Part shown: positions 41,086 through 53,436 of the stretch, piece after piece
Numbering within the stretch: position 1 is the stretch's first letter
Layout: each line of letters begins with the position of its first letter
Assembly: GCF_001641265.1 (NCBI RefSeq)
Contig: NW_020167535.1
Coordinates: 806,001 to 870,000, forward strand
Direction of reading: 5' to 3'
DNA: 64,000 bases
Source of the DNA: Pseudogymnoascus destructans
Taxonomy: Eukaryota > Ascomycota > Leotiomycetes > Thelebolales > Thelebolaceae
The notes under the pieces: model-generated
Seen by the model: the letters and a program-made list of their open reading frames with translations, nothing else
Told to the model about the DNA's origin: nothing
The model's database searches: none
Position numbers and translations under genes: made by a program

Positions 41086-41087
41086 TT

Positions 41088-41221
41088 CCTCATCCCCTCC
41101 TCATCCCTCCTCCCCTCCCTCATCCCTCCTCCCCTCCCTCATCCCTCCTCCCCTCCCTCATCCCTCCTCCCCTCCCTCATTCCTCCTCCCCTCCCTCATC
41201 CCTCCTCCCCTCCCTCATCCC
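41088..41221. repeat. C/T minisatellite (CCCTCATCCCTCCTCCCCT)n just upstream of a permease gene
   Basis: Roughly seven units of 18-19 bp end about 20 bp before the start codon of the permease at 41242. All purines are on one strand, so it may act as a pyrimidine-tract promoter element. Confidence 0.85.
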
Positions 41222-41241
41222 ACCCACTCCATTCCCTAAAA

Positions 41242-43005
41242 ATGCAACACGACTCAGCAGGCATGGATTCCTCCACCATGAAGAAGACCCAAACAGCCCA
41301 GACCACCCAAACCTACGGCGACGACGCCCAACTCGCCGCCCTCGGCCACCACCGCGAACTCAACCGCTCCTTCTCCCCCCTCTCCATGCTCGGCCTCTGC
41401 TTCGCCATCCTCAACTCCTGGACCGCCCTCGCCGCCTCCCTCTCCCTCGCCCTCTCCTCCGGTGGCCCCTTCTCCGTAATCTGGGGCCTCATCACAGCCG
41501 GCATCTGCAACCTCGCCCTCGCTGCCTCCCTCGCTGAGTTCCTCTCCGCGTACCCGACGGCGGGCGGGCAGTACCACTGGGTCGCTGTTATTAGTTGGAA
41601 GAAGTGGGTGCCGATCTTGAGTTGGGTGACGGGGTGGATTAATGTTTCTGGTTGGATCGCGTTGGTTGCTTCGGGGGGGTTGTTGGGGAGCCAGCTTATT
41701 ATTGGGGTTATTTCGCTGATGAACCCGCCGTATGTGCCGCAGCGGTGGCATCAGTTCCTCATCTACATCGGCTACAACATTGTTGCGTTCCTCATCAACA
41801 CCTTCCTCACACGCATCCTACCCACCGTCACCAAAGCCGCCCTCTTCTGGTCCATAACCGGCTTCGTCGTGATATCCATCACCGTCCTCGCCTGCGCCTC
41901 TCCCAACTACTCACCCCCCGACTTCGTGTTCCGCGAATTCATCAACGAAACGGGGTGGCCTGATGGAATCGCCTGGTTGCTTGGACTTCTTCAGGCGGGT
42001 CTAGGTGAGTGGCCCCATAGCTACTGAGTATCTAAGCGTTCTAAATCTAATGTTTTTCAACAGGACTCACCGGCTTTGACGCGGTGGCGCATATGATTGA
42101 GGAGATTCCGAATGCTGCTGTTGAGGGCCCGAAAATCATGATTGCTTGTGTGGCGATTGGGGTTTTCACGGGCTTCGTCTTCCTCACCGTCCTCCTCTTC
42201 GTCGCGGGCGACGTGCAGGAGGTTATCAATTCGGCGGCGGGTCCTATGTTGGCTATCCTCTACAACGCCACAGGCAGCAAGGCCGGCTCCATCTGTCTCC
42301 TAATGTAAGTTATCAACCTTTTTTCTGCAGCCGAAACGCAAACTAACCCCCCTCCCCAGCTTCCCCCTAGTCTGCCTCCTCTTCGCAACAACAAGCATAA
42401 TGACCACCTCCTCGCGCATGACCTACGCCTTCGCGCGCGACGGCGGCCTCCCCGCCTCCCGCTTCTTCGCCAAGGTCCACCCGCGCCTCGACCTCCCCCT
42501 CAACGCTTTGTACCTCACTACCGCCCTCGTCGTGGTGTTTGGGTGCATCTTCCTCGGGTCGAGTAGCGCGTTTAATGCGATTATCTCGGCGAGTGTGGTG
42601 GCCCTGGGAGTGAGTTACGGGATCCCCATCGCGATTAACTGTCTCAGGGGCCGCAATATGCTGAGGCCGAGACCGTTCGTGCTGCCAGAATGGTTGGGGT
42701 GGGCGGCTAATCTGATCGGACTGGCGTATGTCGCTGTTACGACGGTGTTGTTTTTGTTTCCGCCGGTGTTGGAGGTTACAGGGAGTAACATGAATTACTG
42801 CGTTGTGGCGTTCTTCCTCATATTCGTCATCGCCACGATCCAATGGTTCGTCGATGGCCGCAAGAACTTTAAGGGGCCGAAGTTTGATGCGCATGCGCTT
42901 GAGCATGGAGAGGTTATTGGGATGCCGAGGGTGGCCGGGGGGGGGAGGGGGAGTGGGGGGACGGAGGGGACGGTGGTGGAGGAGAAGGGGAAGGAGGGGG
43001 AGTAG
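41242..43005 (+). CDS. Amino acid/choline/GABA permease (APC superfamily, fungal ACT family)
   Basis: Three exons (41242-42004, 42064-42304, 42360-43005) give 549 residues in frame. An N-terminal cytoplasmic tail leads into LNRSFSPLSMLGLCFAILNS. The signature GGPFSVIWGLITAGICNLAL and LSAYPTAGGQYHWVAVISW lie in TM2-3. Exon 2 starts LTGFDAVAHMIEEIPNAAVE, which matches the family motif before TM8. TSIMTTSSRMTYAFARDGGL follows in exon 3. About 12 membrane spans can be counted, and the C-tail is Gly/Glu-rich. It resembles choline (HNM1) and GABA (UGA4) permeases; the exact substrate is undetermined. The sequence is intact, unlike several neighbours. Confidence 0.88.
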
Positions 43006-45274
43006 GGGGGTAGAGCGTGGGACATGGGGATGCGGGGAGATACATTAGATAAGCTATTTTTGAAGAAATAAATCACAGATCCACACTTCACGTTAACCAC
43101 AACTGCCGCAATAGACACTGCATCTTCAACCCCAATATACACCTTCCCACCACATCCCACCCCCCATACCTCCAATCATCCCCGAGCAACACTCCGCCCA
43201 GCTGCTAGCTAGGCCCCGATCAACTATATAAACCACCCCTCCGAGAGTGAAAGAGGGAACAAACGCACGTACCAGAATAATGGATATTTGTTGAAGGAGG
43301 AGGTTGCTCAGACTGATTGGTTGGGCATGTGGCTCGCCAACCGAATCGGGTTGCGGACCACCCACAAATAGTTCCGTAGATAGCTTCACTCAGAAAAACA
43401 ATACAACACATATTACAGTGAACTGTTGTTCAACTCAACTTGATGACTTATACTACCGCAGCAAGTGATATCATACACTTCAACAATATTCCCATAGGGG
43501 AGGACTGGACGCTCTGAAGCTAGAAGGGCCTGTGATGATGTCGGGAGAGTGTGTTGGTGCTGGTGGCGGTGAGAAGAGGTTTAGACGGTGAAGGGGTGTG
43601 CGTGGTGAGAAAGGGGCGGTGAGAAAGAGGTGGTGACAGCAACCTCTCGACGACAGCACGGCCGCAACACTTCCTGACGGCTCCTCACCAGCATTGCACA
43701 TCTACCTACGCGCGGACACCTTTTTACCACACAGCCAGGGCAAGAAGTTGATACGAGTGTGTGATGTTGATCACAAATAACACAAACGAGGTGTACGATA
43801 TTTAAAACGGTAGGTTCGTGGTGACAGAAAATGGGTGGCTATACCAGGTTCACAACGCTGGGCAATACAGCAGTGTTGTAAAACAGCCGGCTGCCATATG
43901 AGTAATTCCAGTGGCGACGCAGTATGCGGTGGCCTGCCCTAGTGAAATTGTTGGAGACGAGAATAGAGGAATGAAAGGAAATGTATTTTTGGCGCTTCGG
44001 GGTCCTTTATGGGGGACAAAGTAGCTTCTGCGTCTACTCGCCATGCTATTGAGCTTCACGCTTTTTCTTTATTCAGGGGGGGATGAGTGGCGAGTATCGA
44101 GTATCGATTGGGTAACTGAGCTCATTGAGATGGGATCGAAAAATACGAATCCGCCCCTCTTGACCGCTGGCAATCCCCATTAGAAATTAAGAGGAAAGAA
44201 AGGGGGAATAGGAGAAGGAAGGATTGGAACATGTTATATTACGGCGTCACTCCTAAGACTAATCACCCACGCAAGAAAAACGGCCGTGGATGAGCCAGTT
44301 GGCCAACCAGTACAGTTGGTGGTTCGACCAGAACGTATATCCATTATATCGACAATTAGCTGCTCCATTACGCTTCATATTTCTCATATTTATGACACTT
44401 CCTCAATTTTACATAAATTAATTTGCTACTACGACCATCTTAAAAATGAACTACACACCAGCCTTCCAATCTATGCATTTTGTTCCTGCAGACGAGGAAG
44501 TTGAGATCAGAAGCCGCCAGGTCCGGGCAATTTATGTTGTTGCCCATGATACACTATCAGCTGTGACGGTTGTGAGAGGTTGTGGTGGGAGGAAGCGAGC
44601 GGTGGGAGATAAACTGGACGGTGACGGCGAGCTGAGCATGACAGGAGGCGTCCTGACAAGAAAACCCACGCACCCTCCTCTCTCCTGAGACGCAGGTTTT
44701 TCAGAATACCGGAGTCTTTGGGCTACTTTTGGACTTTTCTGTTCTCCTCGGTGGGTAGTGGACGTAGATAGTATCCGTAGATTATAAAGGTAGAGAGAGT
44801 ACTTAAGACAATGAGCCCCAAACAGCCAAGGGAATCCATGCACGCCCATGGTTGAGATGAGATTACTTTGGCTTTGACCTACGATGAGAGTAAAGAGATA
44901 CAGCGTGCCCATTATATCGGTGATTATCGAGTCCCTTTATGAGAGACAAAGCACCACTACACCGACTCGTGACCGAGTTAGTTTTCTTTATTGACGGGAG
45001 AATTGGTGACGATCATCGAGTCTTCGTCCAAAAAATATTCCTTGAAGTTAGGCCAGAAGACTTGGGTCCTTCCCATTTTTGGATGGGGATGTCGGAGTTT
45101 GCCTTGTTCGATTCTCAAGAACCGGCAGATGGTTCAGACAAAGCTTCTCCGCGGATAAATAAACCGACCTGGCTTTGAAAGAGCAGAGTTCGATTCCAGA
45201 TTATTATAATTGAAAATCACCCATCATAGAAAGTTTATATAGCACCAACTGCAATATTCGATAATATAACAATC
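43006..45274. other. Long intergenic region
   Basis: About 2.2 kb without a supported gene. GGTGGTGA-rich stretches near 43550-43640 mirror CACCACC stretches near 39900. Frames at 44446-44688 and 44939-45178 lack protein-like features. Confidence 0.45.
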
Positions 45275-46594
45275 ATGATCATCAGTGAAGTCGATCCGGA
45301 CTCCCCCACAACTTCCAACCCTCCTCCACGTCAATTCTTCGCAAACCAACCGCCTCCTGCGGCTCCTCACATAATCGAGGAAGCTCCATGCTGCCCGCAG
45401 GACACTCGCGAAACTATTCGCATCATACCCCAAGCCCGGACAACCCAGCCAGCCCAGCACGGACACTTCCACCCATCCTCCCTCGCAGAACGGCCCAGTG
45501 TTGACACACAACCAACCCAGCATCAACACTTACACCGCCCACCCAACTCCCCCAAATGCTCCAAAATCATCATACAACCCCACACAGCACATTGGCCCTA
45601 TACCACCTTATGGTTCCCACCTCGTCCCCCAGGCCAAGACATCGATGGTAACACTTCCATCCCCGACAACCCATGGACCCCTATCCCCCTTTCAGCCACC
45701 ATGGTGGACGCGCCCTACTCACCAGTCGCCATTAAAACGTCAATAGTACCCAGAAACCAAAGCACCAGCATGCCTGACCGCCCTAGCACCCCCGCTTCAA
45801 AGTTCAAGTCCTTCTTCTCGGACATTGTCTCATCGGCGACTGCCGTGCCCTCAGGATCTGCCAGATCCCATATTTCAATGCCCGCAGTACAGCCATCAAG
45901 GCGCCACTTGGCAGTCAACTCCTCCCACCTCCGCCATCCACACTCCGAACAGCCACACACCCGCCGCACCTTTGCCACAGCCCCGGCACTGCCAGATCCG
46001 CCAACCTCGTCCCCCAAGTACGTCAACCCCTTCCTCACGCGTCCCATCACCATACCTCCCCGTGAACCCATCCCTTCCAAATCGTCACCCGAAAACGTCT
46101 CCCCACGCACTCCAACCGCCCCAGTTCCTCAATTTCCAGATGCTCCGTTTCCGCAGCTCAATACTCACCCATTCGGTGTCCCTTCCACAGTTCATGTCCT
46201 CGCCGATTGGCCTTATGGGCCCTTATTCGAGACCATGAGCCCCCGCACCCGCCGTTTCGCAGTGGGGGGGACAGATGCTGACGGGCATGACATGAAAATC
46301 TACCGCCCGCGGCTAGACCGTGACACATACCTAGAGTGTCTGCCACCCGCCACGCGCGTGGTGGTGCGTTGCCCGAGTCGTGCATGTGGGCTCGTCTGTG
46401 AGCTCAACGGACGGGCCGGGGCCTGTCGCCGCCGAAGCGCCGCGGCTAAGAATGCGGCGCTCTGGGTGCGTGAGATGTGGGCGTGTGAGGGATGTGGGGA
46501 GGAGATGGAGATGCAGGTATTGAAGGAGAGCGAGGGCAACTCGCCGACAGGCACAGGGGACGCATGTTATAAGAAAGACGAGCGAGATGGATAA
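45275..46594 (+). CDS. Pro/Ser-rich hypothetical protein with C-terminal Cys cluster
   Basis: A single 439-residue frame. Residues 1-300 are low-complexity, rich in Pro, Ser, Thr and His, and probably disordered. The last 130 residues look folded: FGVPSTVHVLADWPYGPLFE, DRDTYLECLPPATRVVVRCP, then Cys at CPSRACGLVCELNGRAGAC and WACEGCGEEMEMQ. Four Cys plus a CxxC suggest metal binding. No family is recognised. It converges on ECM15 with only 34 bp between stop codons. The long open frame with a conserved-looking C-terminus supports a real gene. Confidence 0.6.
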   Translation: MIISEVDPDSPTTSNPPPRQFFANQPPPAAPHIIEEAPCCPQDTRETIRIIPQARTTQPAQHGHFHPSSLAERPSVDTQPTQHQHLHRPPNSPKCSKIIIQPHTAHWPYTTLWFPPRPPGQDIDGNTSIPDNPWTPIPLSATMVDAPYSPVAIKTSIVPRNQSTSMPDRPSTPASKFKSFFSDIVSSATAVPSGSARSHISMPAVQPSRRHLAVNSSHLRHPHSEQPHTRRTFATAPALPDPPTSSPKYVNPFLTRPITIPPREPIPSKSSPENVSPRTPTAPVPQFPDAPFPQLNTHPFGVPSTVHVLADWPYGPLFETMSPRTRRFAVGGTDADGHDMKIYRPRLDRDTYLECLPPATRVVVRCPSRACGLVCELNGRAGACRRRSAAAKNAALWVREMWACEGCGEEMEMQVLKESEGNSPTGTGDACYKKDERDG

Positions 46595-46628
46595 TCGAAC
46601 ACTTAAGGTGTTGCTGGCTGGCTAAGAG

Positions 46629-47462
46629 CTACTTCTTGAGCAGACTCGCCCAGTTTCCCTTGACCTTTCCGGGCCCGACCTGCGTCCCACCTAGGGAGGC
46701 ACCCTCGCCCTCACTCTTCGACGCCTTCGCGGTGCCTGCCTTCGCAGCCGGTTCGCCCACCTTCGCGTCCCCGGCGATGTAGCCCTCGTTCCTCTCGGCA
46801 TCAATATGGCTGCCTCCTGATGCGCCTTCGGCCTTCGTGCTCACGTCTGCAGCGAGGATGGCTTCGACCTTGGATACTTTCTCAGCGAAGTGCTGCTTCT
46901 TGTCCGTGCGAGTGCCGGCGCGGATGTCGGTCTGGACGCGGAGAACGCCATTATTGTGCACAAGCGTGTGGGCCTGTCCGATGATGCGGAAGACAGCGTC
47001 CCAGGAGCCCTCTATAGAGGAGTTAGGGGTTATTAGAAGAGGTAGATTGCGTGAGTGGGGGGATTCAGGGGAAGTGCTACTGGCACGTGATTTGGAGGTT
47101 TTACAGGTATGTGTGTAGAGATAAAACGGGAAGGTGCCAAGGAAGAAGCCAATTGTATTGGTGAACAAACGAACAGGAAATTTAGTTTACACGTACCAAC
47201 GGTAGTACCAGCAGAGTGCATGGTGTAAGAGAGACCACTTGCTTTCATGAGGCGCTGGACTGCAGCGACCTCCGCGGAGACGGATGCAGTCGGGGTGCCA
47301 ATCTGTTTGTAGTCAGTTAGGAGTTTAGATAATCAAATATGACATATATGTTGTTGATTCGAAAATGAGAAGTCCCCGCGATTTGAGAACCAGTGGACCT
47401 ACGGGAATAAGACAGAAGTCGGCCACGGCAGTGGCGGGGGTTGGGAGGTTGGCGTAGTCCAT
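46629..47462 (-). CDS. ECM15: ECM15/UPF0045 thiamine-binding-fold protein
   Basis: Three exons (47462-47403, 47302-47197, 47011-46629) join to 182 residues. Exon 1 is MDYANLPTPATAVADFCLIP; exon 2 has IGTPTASVSAEVAAVQRLMK and GLSYTMHSAGTTV; exon 3 starts EGSWDAVFRIIGQAHTLVHN followed by RVQTDIRAGTRTDKKQ. This is the MTH1187/YkoF-like ferredoxin fold of the UPF0045 family, whose members bind thiamine or related ligands. The core is about 105 residues; this protein carries an extra Ala/Glu/Gly-rich tail of about 70 residues, common in filamentous fungi. Cytosolic by inference. Confidence 0.9.
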
Positions 47463-47988
47463 ATTGAAGATTGTGCACAAAGCAGAGGAGACGGTTTAAT
47501 AAACACGCTTTGCAAAACAGTTATCGGTATTGTGATCTAGTATCGGTACAGGACATCCATATTTCTGAAGATGCGAAGAGAAGCGCCGAAAGAGGGACAG
47601 GTGTGGGGCAGTCACGTGGTGCATTCCGATAACTGCCGTAATATATATAAAGTTATCCAAAAGAGAGGCCAATACCTTGGCTCTACTTATGAAGAACTGG
47701 CTTATTGATTGCAGCCCTGGGTAATTGAGCGACTTCGTTTTAATCACAGTTGTTGTAAACACCAGCTGTTGTGCACAGCCGTTCTTCGGACCTAGACCGA
47801 ATGGTAGATAGACCAAGGGAGGGTGCGTCCTTTTGTGCCAAGAACAGCAGAGCTTCTTAGAAGCTCTTCTTCCCAATCACAAACACCGCAAGTCACAAAC
47901 ATTGAAACATAGGCCGTATTAACCTTCATCTACTCATTCATAACTTCGTAAAACCAGAAAAACGCCCGCCCAGTACCTTCCCAGTAGT

Positions 47989-48586
47989 TTACAAGTATTT
48001 CTTTGCGGACGCCACCACGCGGTTCCTGAAGACCGGGCTCTTTACTTCCATATTAACTTGGTAGAACGGGCTCATGGTCGTCTTCACCCAGTTCTCATAT
48101 ACCTCGACAAAGAACTGTCGGATTGCCTCTTCGGTTTGGGGAGATGTTGGGTTCGCAGCGATTGATGTCGAGGCCCGGGTTGATATCGCCGTACCGGTAG
48201 GTTGTGAGGGCATCTGTAGGAGGAGGAACTTGATATCTATGCCGCCGATTAGTTCTCTGCGCTGCTCATGGCGGTATTGTACGTACTTCCAGGGGTGATA
48301 AAGCATGAGACGTAATTATTGTAAAACCGATCGAGGCACTTCAGATACCTGCAAAACTTGGTTAGTCTATGACTCCTAAAACTCGACTGACTAGAACCTA
48401 CATTTGTCCGGTCCCCCATTGGACTTCCTCCACAATATCCAAGCTGCTATGCACCACGAACTGGTTCATATAGCGGGCCTGGTCAGGAAACCGCGCGATT
48501 CCATCACCGCCCTGCTTCGAGCTGCCAAACTCGTATTCGAAGAGGGGATTATCTTGCGTGCCAACAATGGCAAAGTAAAAAGACAT
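47989..48586 (-). CDS. TRS20: TRAPP complex subunit TRS20 (sedlin/TRAPPC2)
   Basis: Three exons (48586-48402, 48348-48287, 48236-47989) join in frame to 164 residues. The start MSFYFAIVGTQDNPLFEYEF is diagnostic, followed by NQFVVHSSLDIVEEVQWGTG and, across exon joins, QMYLKCLDRFYNNYVSCFIT and PGNIKFLLLQMPS. The end is FFVEVYENWVKTTMSPFYQV. Sedlin has a longin fold and links TRAPP subcomplexes that act as Rab exchange factors in ER-Golgi traffic. A Ser/Thr-rich loop (ISTRASTSIAANPTSPQTEE) is normal for fungi. It shares a 196-bp divergent promoter region with MRPL31. Confidence 0.95.
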
Positions 48587-48782
48587 AATTTCGTATTTAC
48601 ACCCTTGCTGGGCATGGATTGGAGAGGAAGCTTGCGGCTGTGGTGTTAACTGACGTTGGGTGCGGAAACAAGCGCTGATTGGCTGCGGCGGGTAGATGTC
48701 TTGGCGCGGCTCGCATGCTCAAAATATTATCGCGGCTGTCAATTGCGAGGAGTTGATTCCAGAGGCGGATAATCAGAACACC

Positions 48783-49235
48783 ATGTTTGGAGCCTTCAGA
48801 CCTACGAATTCGCTGTCGGTGGGACTTCTTTGGTAAGGCCATATTCCCTCTGACTGTCGTCAATTGGGATTCAGGAGCTGACGTGCGACCGTTACAGGAA
48901 GATCCCATGGAGACTGTCCAAGTTCCAGAAGGCACGACAACGCAAGCGCCTCCGCGCAGTCGACACAGTGGTCTCGATTGTTGACCAGGCACTGGCCAAG
49001 AAGGGAATGGAGATCAAGCCAGTTGAGAGGTGGAAGGCCGAGATGCCAAAGGAGCAGGAGATGGTGCCGAGGGACAAATATACCATTTTCGATCGCAAGG
49101 AGAAGAAGTACCGGAAGGCTATCCACAGTAGGCAATTGCCGGTCCCTATAGACTACGAAGCAGATATACTGACCCTGCACAGAATTACCCAAGTGGACGA
49201 GAGTTTCTCAGCGTGTCAACCCCCCTGGATACTAG
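48783..49235 (+). CDS. MRPL31: Mitochondrial large-subunit ribosomal protein L31 (mL60)
   Basis: Three exons (48783-48832, 48898-49127, 49183-49235) give 110 residues. The start MFGAFRPTNSLSVGLLWKIP joins across intron 1, then WRLSKFQKARQRKRLRAVDT and VERWKAEMPKEQEMVPRDKY, and the end PKWTRVSQRVNPPGY. Length and sequence are those of fungal mL60. The protein is basic and carries its own mitochondrial targeting region. Both introns are 55-65 bp GT-AG. Confidence 0.95.
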
Positions 49236-49454
49236 AGCTTCGATGGGATGGAGTGGGCTGTACTATATTAAGGCTGTGATATTACAATGCATGGCAGGCG
49301 TTTCTGGGAGATTGATGTACGATGGAGATAAATATGTATACCGCAGGATGAATGTATCAGAGTCATTTCCGCTACCCTAGGTTTTCCCACTACGCCTTCT
49401 TTACACCGTGAATGCCCATTACATTGCCTTCTTATAGCCATTTGTGCATACCGC

Positions 49455-50104
49455 CTACCTTCCCTTGCCATATTCTTCTTCCTCCTTGACGCGCTCGGCT
49501 TGAATAGCTCGGCCCAATCCTCCACGACCTTCATCGTACTCCTCACGGTATTCGTCGCGAACCTGCCCACCAGACTTTCCGCGACCGTATTGTCTGCCCT
49601 CCTCGAAGCCAGGGTCCAGATCCGTGCGAATAATACGCTCATCAAGCTTTGTCCCACCAATGTACTTCATAGAATCCAGCGCATCTTGGTGAGTGTAGTA
49701 TTCGACGAAGCAAAAGCCACAGGGTGTCTTGTTGAATCTATCCAGACCCATGACCAATCGCTTGATCTCTCCGCATTTGACGAATAGCTCGTGAATTTGC
49801 TCTTCTGTGGTGTAGAATGACCTTTAAAATATCAGTACAAAGACACTGTAGAATGGCCAACAAATTGCAAGTAAAAACTTACAGATTCCCAACGTAGAGG
49901 GTCGCCGCATCCTTCAGAGGATCCTCTTGAGGCTCAGGTGTTTTTTCTCTCTCCTCACGATCGTCATACCTACGCTTCTTCTGAGTTGAGGTCAGTAAAT
50001 TGAATTGAAGAAAGACAGAAATTCCTCCCACTCACCCTCCCTGCGTAATAGGCGCTTGGCCTATCAAGCCTGTCAACGGTATTTCTAATCACTGCCCCGG
50101 GCAT
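49455..50104 (-). CDS. CBC2: Nuclear cap-binding protein subunit 2 (CBP20)
   Basis: Three exons (50104-50036, 49980-49883, 49821-49455) give 177 residues. The RRM shows RNP2 as TLYVGNLSFYTTEEQI across an exon join and RNP1 as GFCFVEYY. Other CBP20 hallmarks are FVKCGEIKRLVMGLDRFNKT, GTKLDERIIRTDLDPGFEEG and RQYGRGKSGGQVRDEYRE, which contact the m7G cap. It pairs with CBP80 in the nucleus for splicing and export. It is divergent from NUP82 with 248 bp between starts. The Tyr and Trp/Asp cap-binding positions appear conserved. Confidence 0.95.
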
Positions 50105-50352
50105 GATTGTTGCTTGTCTGGCCTGCGAAAGTGCTTCTGTTCGGATTGCTGCAGCTACCCATGTGGATGTTGTTGCGCGGCAGGTCGCGCTTAATATTTC
50201 TGGCGCTAGCGCTGCATGTTGACTTTCATCGAAACAACCACTCGACGCGCATTAGCTTCACAAGTCTCTATTGGCAGCTAAAACATGATTTAAAACATAT
50301 CATTGACCTCACACCAGCCTGACCAGCTCAAATCCGAGCTCGAAAATCGAAG

Positions 50353-53082
50353 ATGCCTGATATTGTGAGCTATACGCCTGCTTGGCTTTCAAACCCTTCT
50401 CTCGGACACGAAATATTCACACCAGCTCGTCCAAAGCATGTCGATGGGCGAGCGCCTTCTACGACCATTTCAAGCGGAAACTCAAAATACAATGCGAATC
50501 CGGGCCCAAAGAGAACTATTGCCCGCCGTGGGGCAGAAGTCTTCGTTGCTGTTGGCAAGGAGATCCGATGGGCAGATCTAGTTTATGTGAAGGAGCTGTA
50601 CGAAGTGAAGCTAGACAGAAAAGCTAGAGGGAAACGCGCCGAAGATTTGTCAGATGATGGTAGCAGCAATGATGATGATGCTGAAGGTTATAGGGTACGT
50701 GCTGCCAGTTTTATAAACTGGGCATAACTAACTAGCTGGCCACAGATTATCAAAACCACGGTGGCAGACGACATCAAGCAACTTGTTATTTCTCCTCATG
50801 GCGACTACTTGGCTATCCTTACCACACATACAGTACATATCTCTGTTCTACCCGACTCCTCGCACTTGACAGGCCCCGACCGAAGTCCGCTACGACTAAA
50901 GATGTACACGTTAGGGCCTACAACTCATGTTACATCTCAATCTGCCGTAAAATCTGCACTGTGGCACCCCCTAGGTGTCAACGGAACATGCTTGGTTACT
51001 GTCACCGAAGAAGCAGTCGTGCGCATATGGGAACTTTCAACCACGGACAGATGGTCCTTTGACAGACCGGCCTTGGCAATCGACTTAAAGAAGCTCGCCG
51101 ATGGAACATCCCTTGATCAAGACTTCAGCGCCTCAAAATTTGGTTCCAGCAAGAGGTTCTCCCCTGATTCAGTAGAGATGGAAGTGGCGTCGGCGTGTTT
51201 TGGTGCCAGGGGCACGGGCGGATGGTCTCCCATGACGCTTTGGGTTGCAATGCGGGAAGGCGACGTTTACGCACTCTGCCCGCTTCTACCGGAAAAGTGG
51301 GCGCCCCCTCCGACTCTCATCCCGTCGTTGTCAGTGGCAATCGTTGCAAAGGTTGCTATGATGGAAGACGACTTCGATTATTCAGAAGATACGAAGCGGT
51401 TAAGCCAACAGCAACTTTCGTGGATGTCTGACCTTGACAACCAAGAGCCTGTTATCGTGGAGGGCCCTGTTGGAGAAGAGCCGGCAGATGTCTATACTCG
51501 ACCTCAAAAGCCTGGCAGGGTACCAAAACTCCAAGGCCCATTCATCTTCGAGCTTTCCCCCGACGACTCTGATAATGACCTCGACACTCTCCTGAGTGAT
51601 ATACTCGTCATTGGGGCTAAAATTGACGCAGATGCGCTGATGGATGGCGAGGACGCTGAACTGGACTTTGGCGAGGTTGATCAGGAGGGGCTTTCAATCG
51701 GCGTCATCTGCCTTGCCAGCAGCAGTGGGCGGGTCTCCATATGTCTAGATGTCGATGGAGTTGAAGCCCAGTGGCTGCCCATTCGCAAATCCAAGCAGCT
51801 GCTATTTCCACCACAGACTACCCCACCATCGCTCTTAACATATCAAGTCTTGGACACGCTCCGATCCAAAGAAAATAGGGAGGACAACTGGCCCATGTTT
51901 AGCGAAGATGTGGCGTCGAGGTACTCATTCTTCATCACGAACTGGTCCAACGTTACATTCATTTCGCTCTCGGCATGGGTCTTCAGACTTGAAAGCGATT
52001 TACAAAATGGTCCAGCCGCAGGGATCGCTTTCCGCCTTGATCTCCTTGCAAAGGGCGAAAACTTCATCCGCGATCGCCTTATTTCTAATAATTCCCAAGG
52101 CGACGAGTCATTGCCTGCTTTGGCTGCCTGCACAAGCATCAGGGACCCGGATTTGGGCTACTTCCTCCTGACGAACTCTTCTCATGGCCCTATAAGTCTG
52201 GCATTGGCCACTCCTGAGGACTCATTCAACATGCGGCGACTTATCACTGGCTCGCCTTCTAATGAGGATTCCGAGTCGCATGATCAGCCGTTGCTTCTGT
52301 GCCCGCCAAGACCGGTCTATGAACCTCCGGCAGCTTTCACGGCTCCCTCTAACCTCCCAGAATGGCACGACAATCTCCGACACAGCAAAAATAAGAGGCT
52401 ACTTCACGAGCCTATCCGACTCTCACCAGCAACGTTGACCATATTTGCTGATGCCCACAAGATCATGAGCGAAGAGACTCACCGGATTAATGGTGCAGCA
52501 GCTGAGCTATTCCGCCGCTGTGAAAAGCTCCAAGTTGATCTCAAAGAACAGATTGCCAAGGCCAACGAAGTCGCGAATAGGATTGAGCAGGTCATTGGAG
52601 ATGATAACGAAGTTGACGACAGTTATGTTGGCGCCAATCAAAGCATCGAAGATCGCATCGAGAATGCCAAAGACCGACAACGGGAGCTAACTGAGCGAGT
52701 TGAGATCATCAAGAAGAAAGTCGGGAGATCGGTCGTGAGGGAGTTGAGCGACCGCGAGAAGATTTGGTTTGAGGAGATCAGCACGCTGAATAAGAACATC
52801 TTTGGCGCTGAAGACGGCAAGGAAGACGGTCTGACGGGTGGTAGGAAAATGGAGTTTTGGAGGCGCTTTGAGGAGGTTAAAAGCTTGAAAGAGGGCATCG
52901 TAGAGGAAGTTGTTAAGATACGTGAAAAAGAAGGGTCGCGAGCAGCAGAGGCAACCAGAGATGAAGGCGTCCCTACGGACATTCGACGAGGGAAGGTCGC
53001 TCAAGTCATGCAGCTTATCGAAAGGGAGACGGCGCTAGTTGAGGGAGTAAAGGGAAGGTTGGAGAGACTCAGTCTGGTGTAG
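50353..53082 (+). CDS. NUP82: Nucleoporin NUP82
   Basis: Two exons (50353-50694 and 50746-53082) join in frame to 892 residues. The N-terminal half is a beta-propeller (GAEVFVAVGKEIRWADLVYV; QLVISPHGDYLAILTTHTVH; SALWHPLGVNGTCLVTVTEE with VRIWELS). An acidic loop (DDGSSNDDDAEGYR) precedes the intron. From about residue 670 the protein is coiled coil (AELFRRCEKLQVDLKEQIAK; IENAKDRQRELTERVEIIKK). This layout and size match fungal NUP82, which anchors NUP159 and NSP1 on the cytoplasmic face of the pore for mRNA export. The intron is 51 bp. Confidence 0.88.
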
Positions 53083-53436
53083 GATGTTATGTATTGATTA
53101 TAAGGGTGGGTTTATTATGTCGCGATATGACAGCTTATGATAGAACATGACCGTTGAATATTTTTCCGTTGCATATGGCGGCGCTTATTGATATTCCAGA
53201 ATCAATTTACTAAGCGCTACCACGAACCTTAACTTAATTTGATCCAAGCGAATGTGGGGTGGGGCGGTATTGCGCACAAGACCCCACCAACGTTTTGGTT
53301 GGAACGAAGTTGACAGCTCAGCCTCCCGGAGCGCCCAACCAGACGTCTAAAATATACATATACATGGAATGAAACATATATGGCCGCGCATATAATACAT
53401 ATATCAGCTTACTCAAGTGCGCCCAATCTCGCTAGC

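Noticed and set aside
41046..41537. 163-codon Pro/Ser-rich frame
   Set aside because: It is the C/T minisatellite plus a shadow frame of the permease exon.
44446..45178. Short plus-strand frames with ATG starts
   Set aside because: Composition is not protein-like and no domain is recognisable.
45175..45215. tRNA-like GAGTTCGATTCC box
   Set aside because: No matching A box or acceptor stem can be folded upstream.
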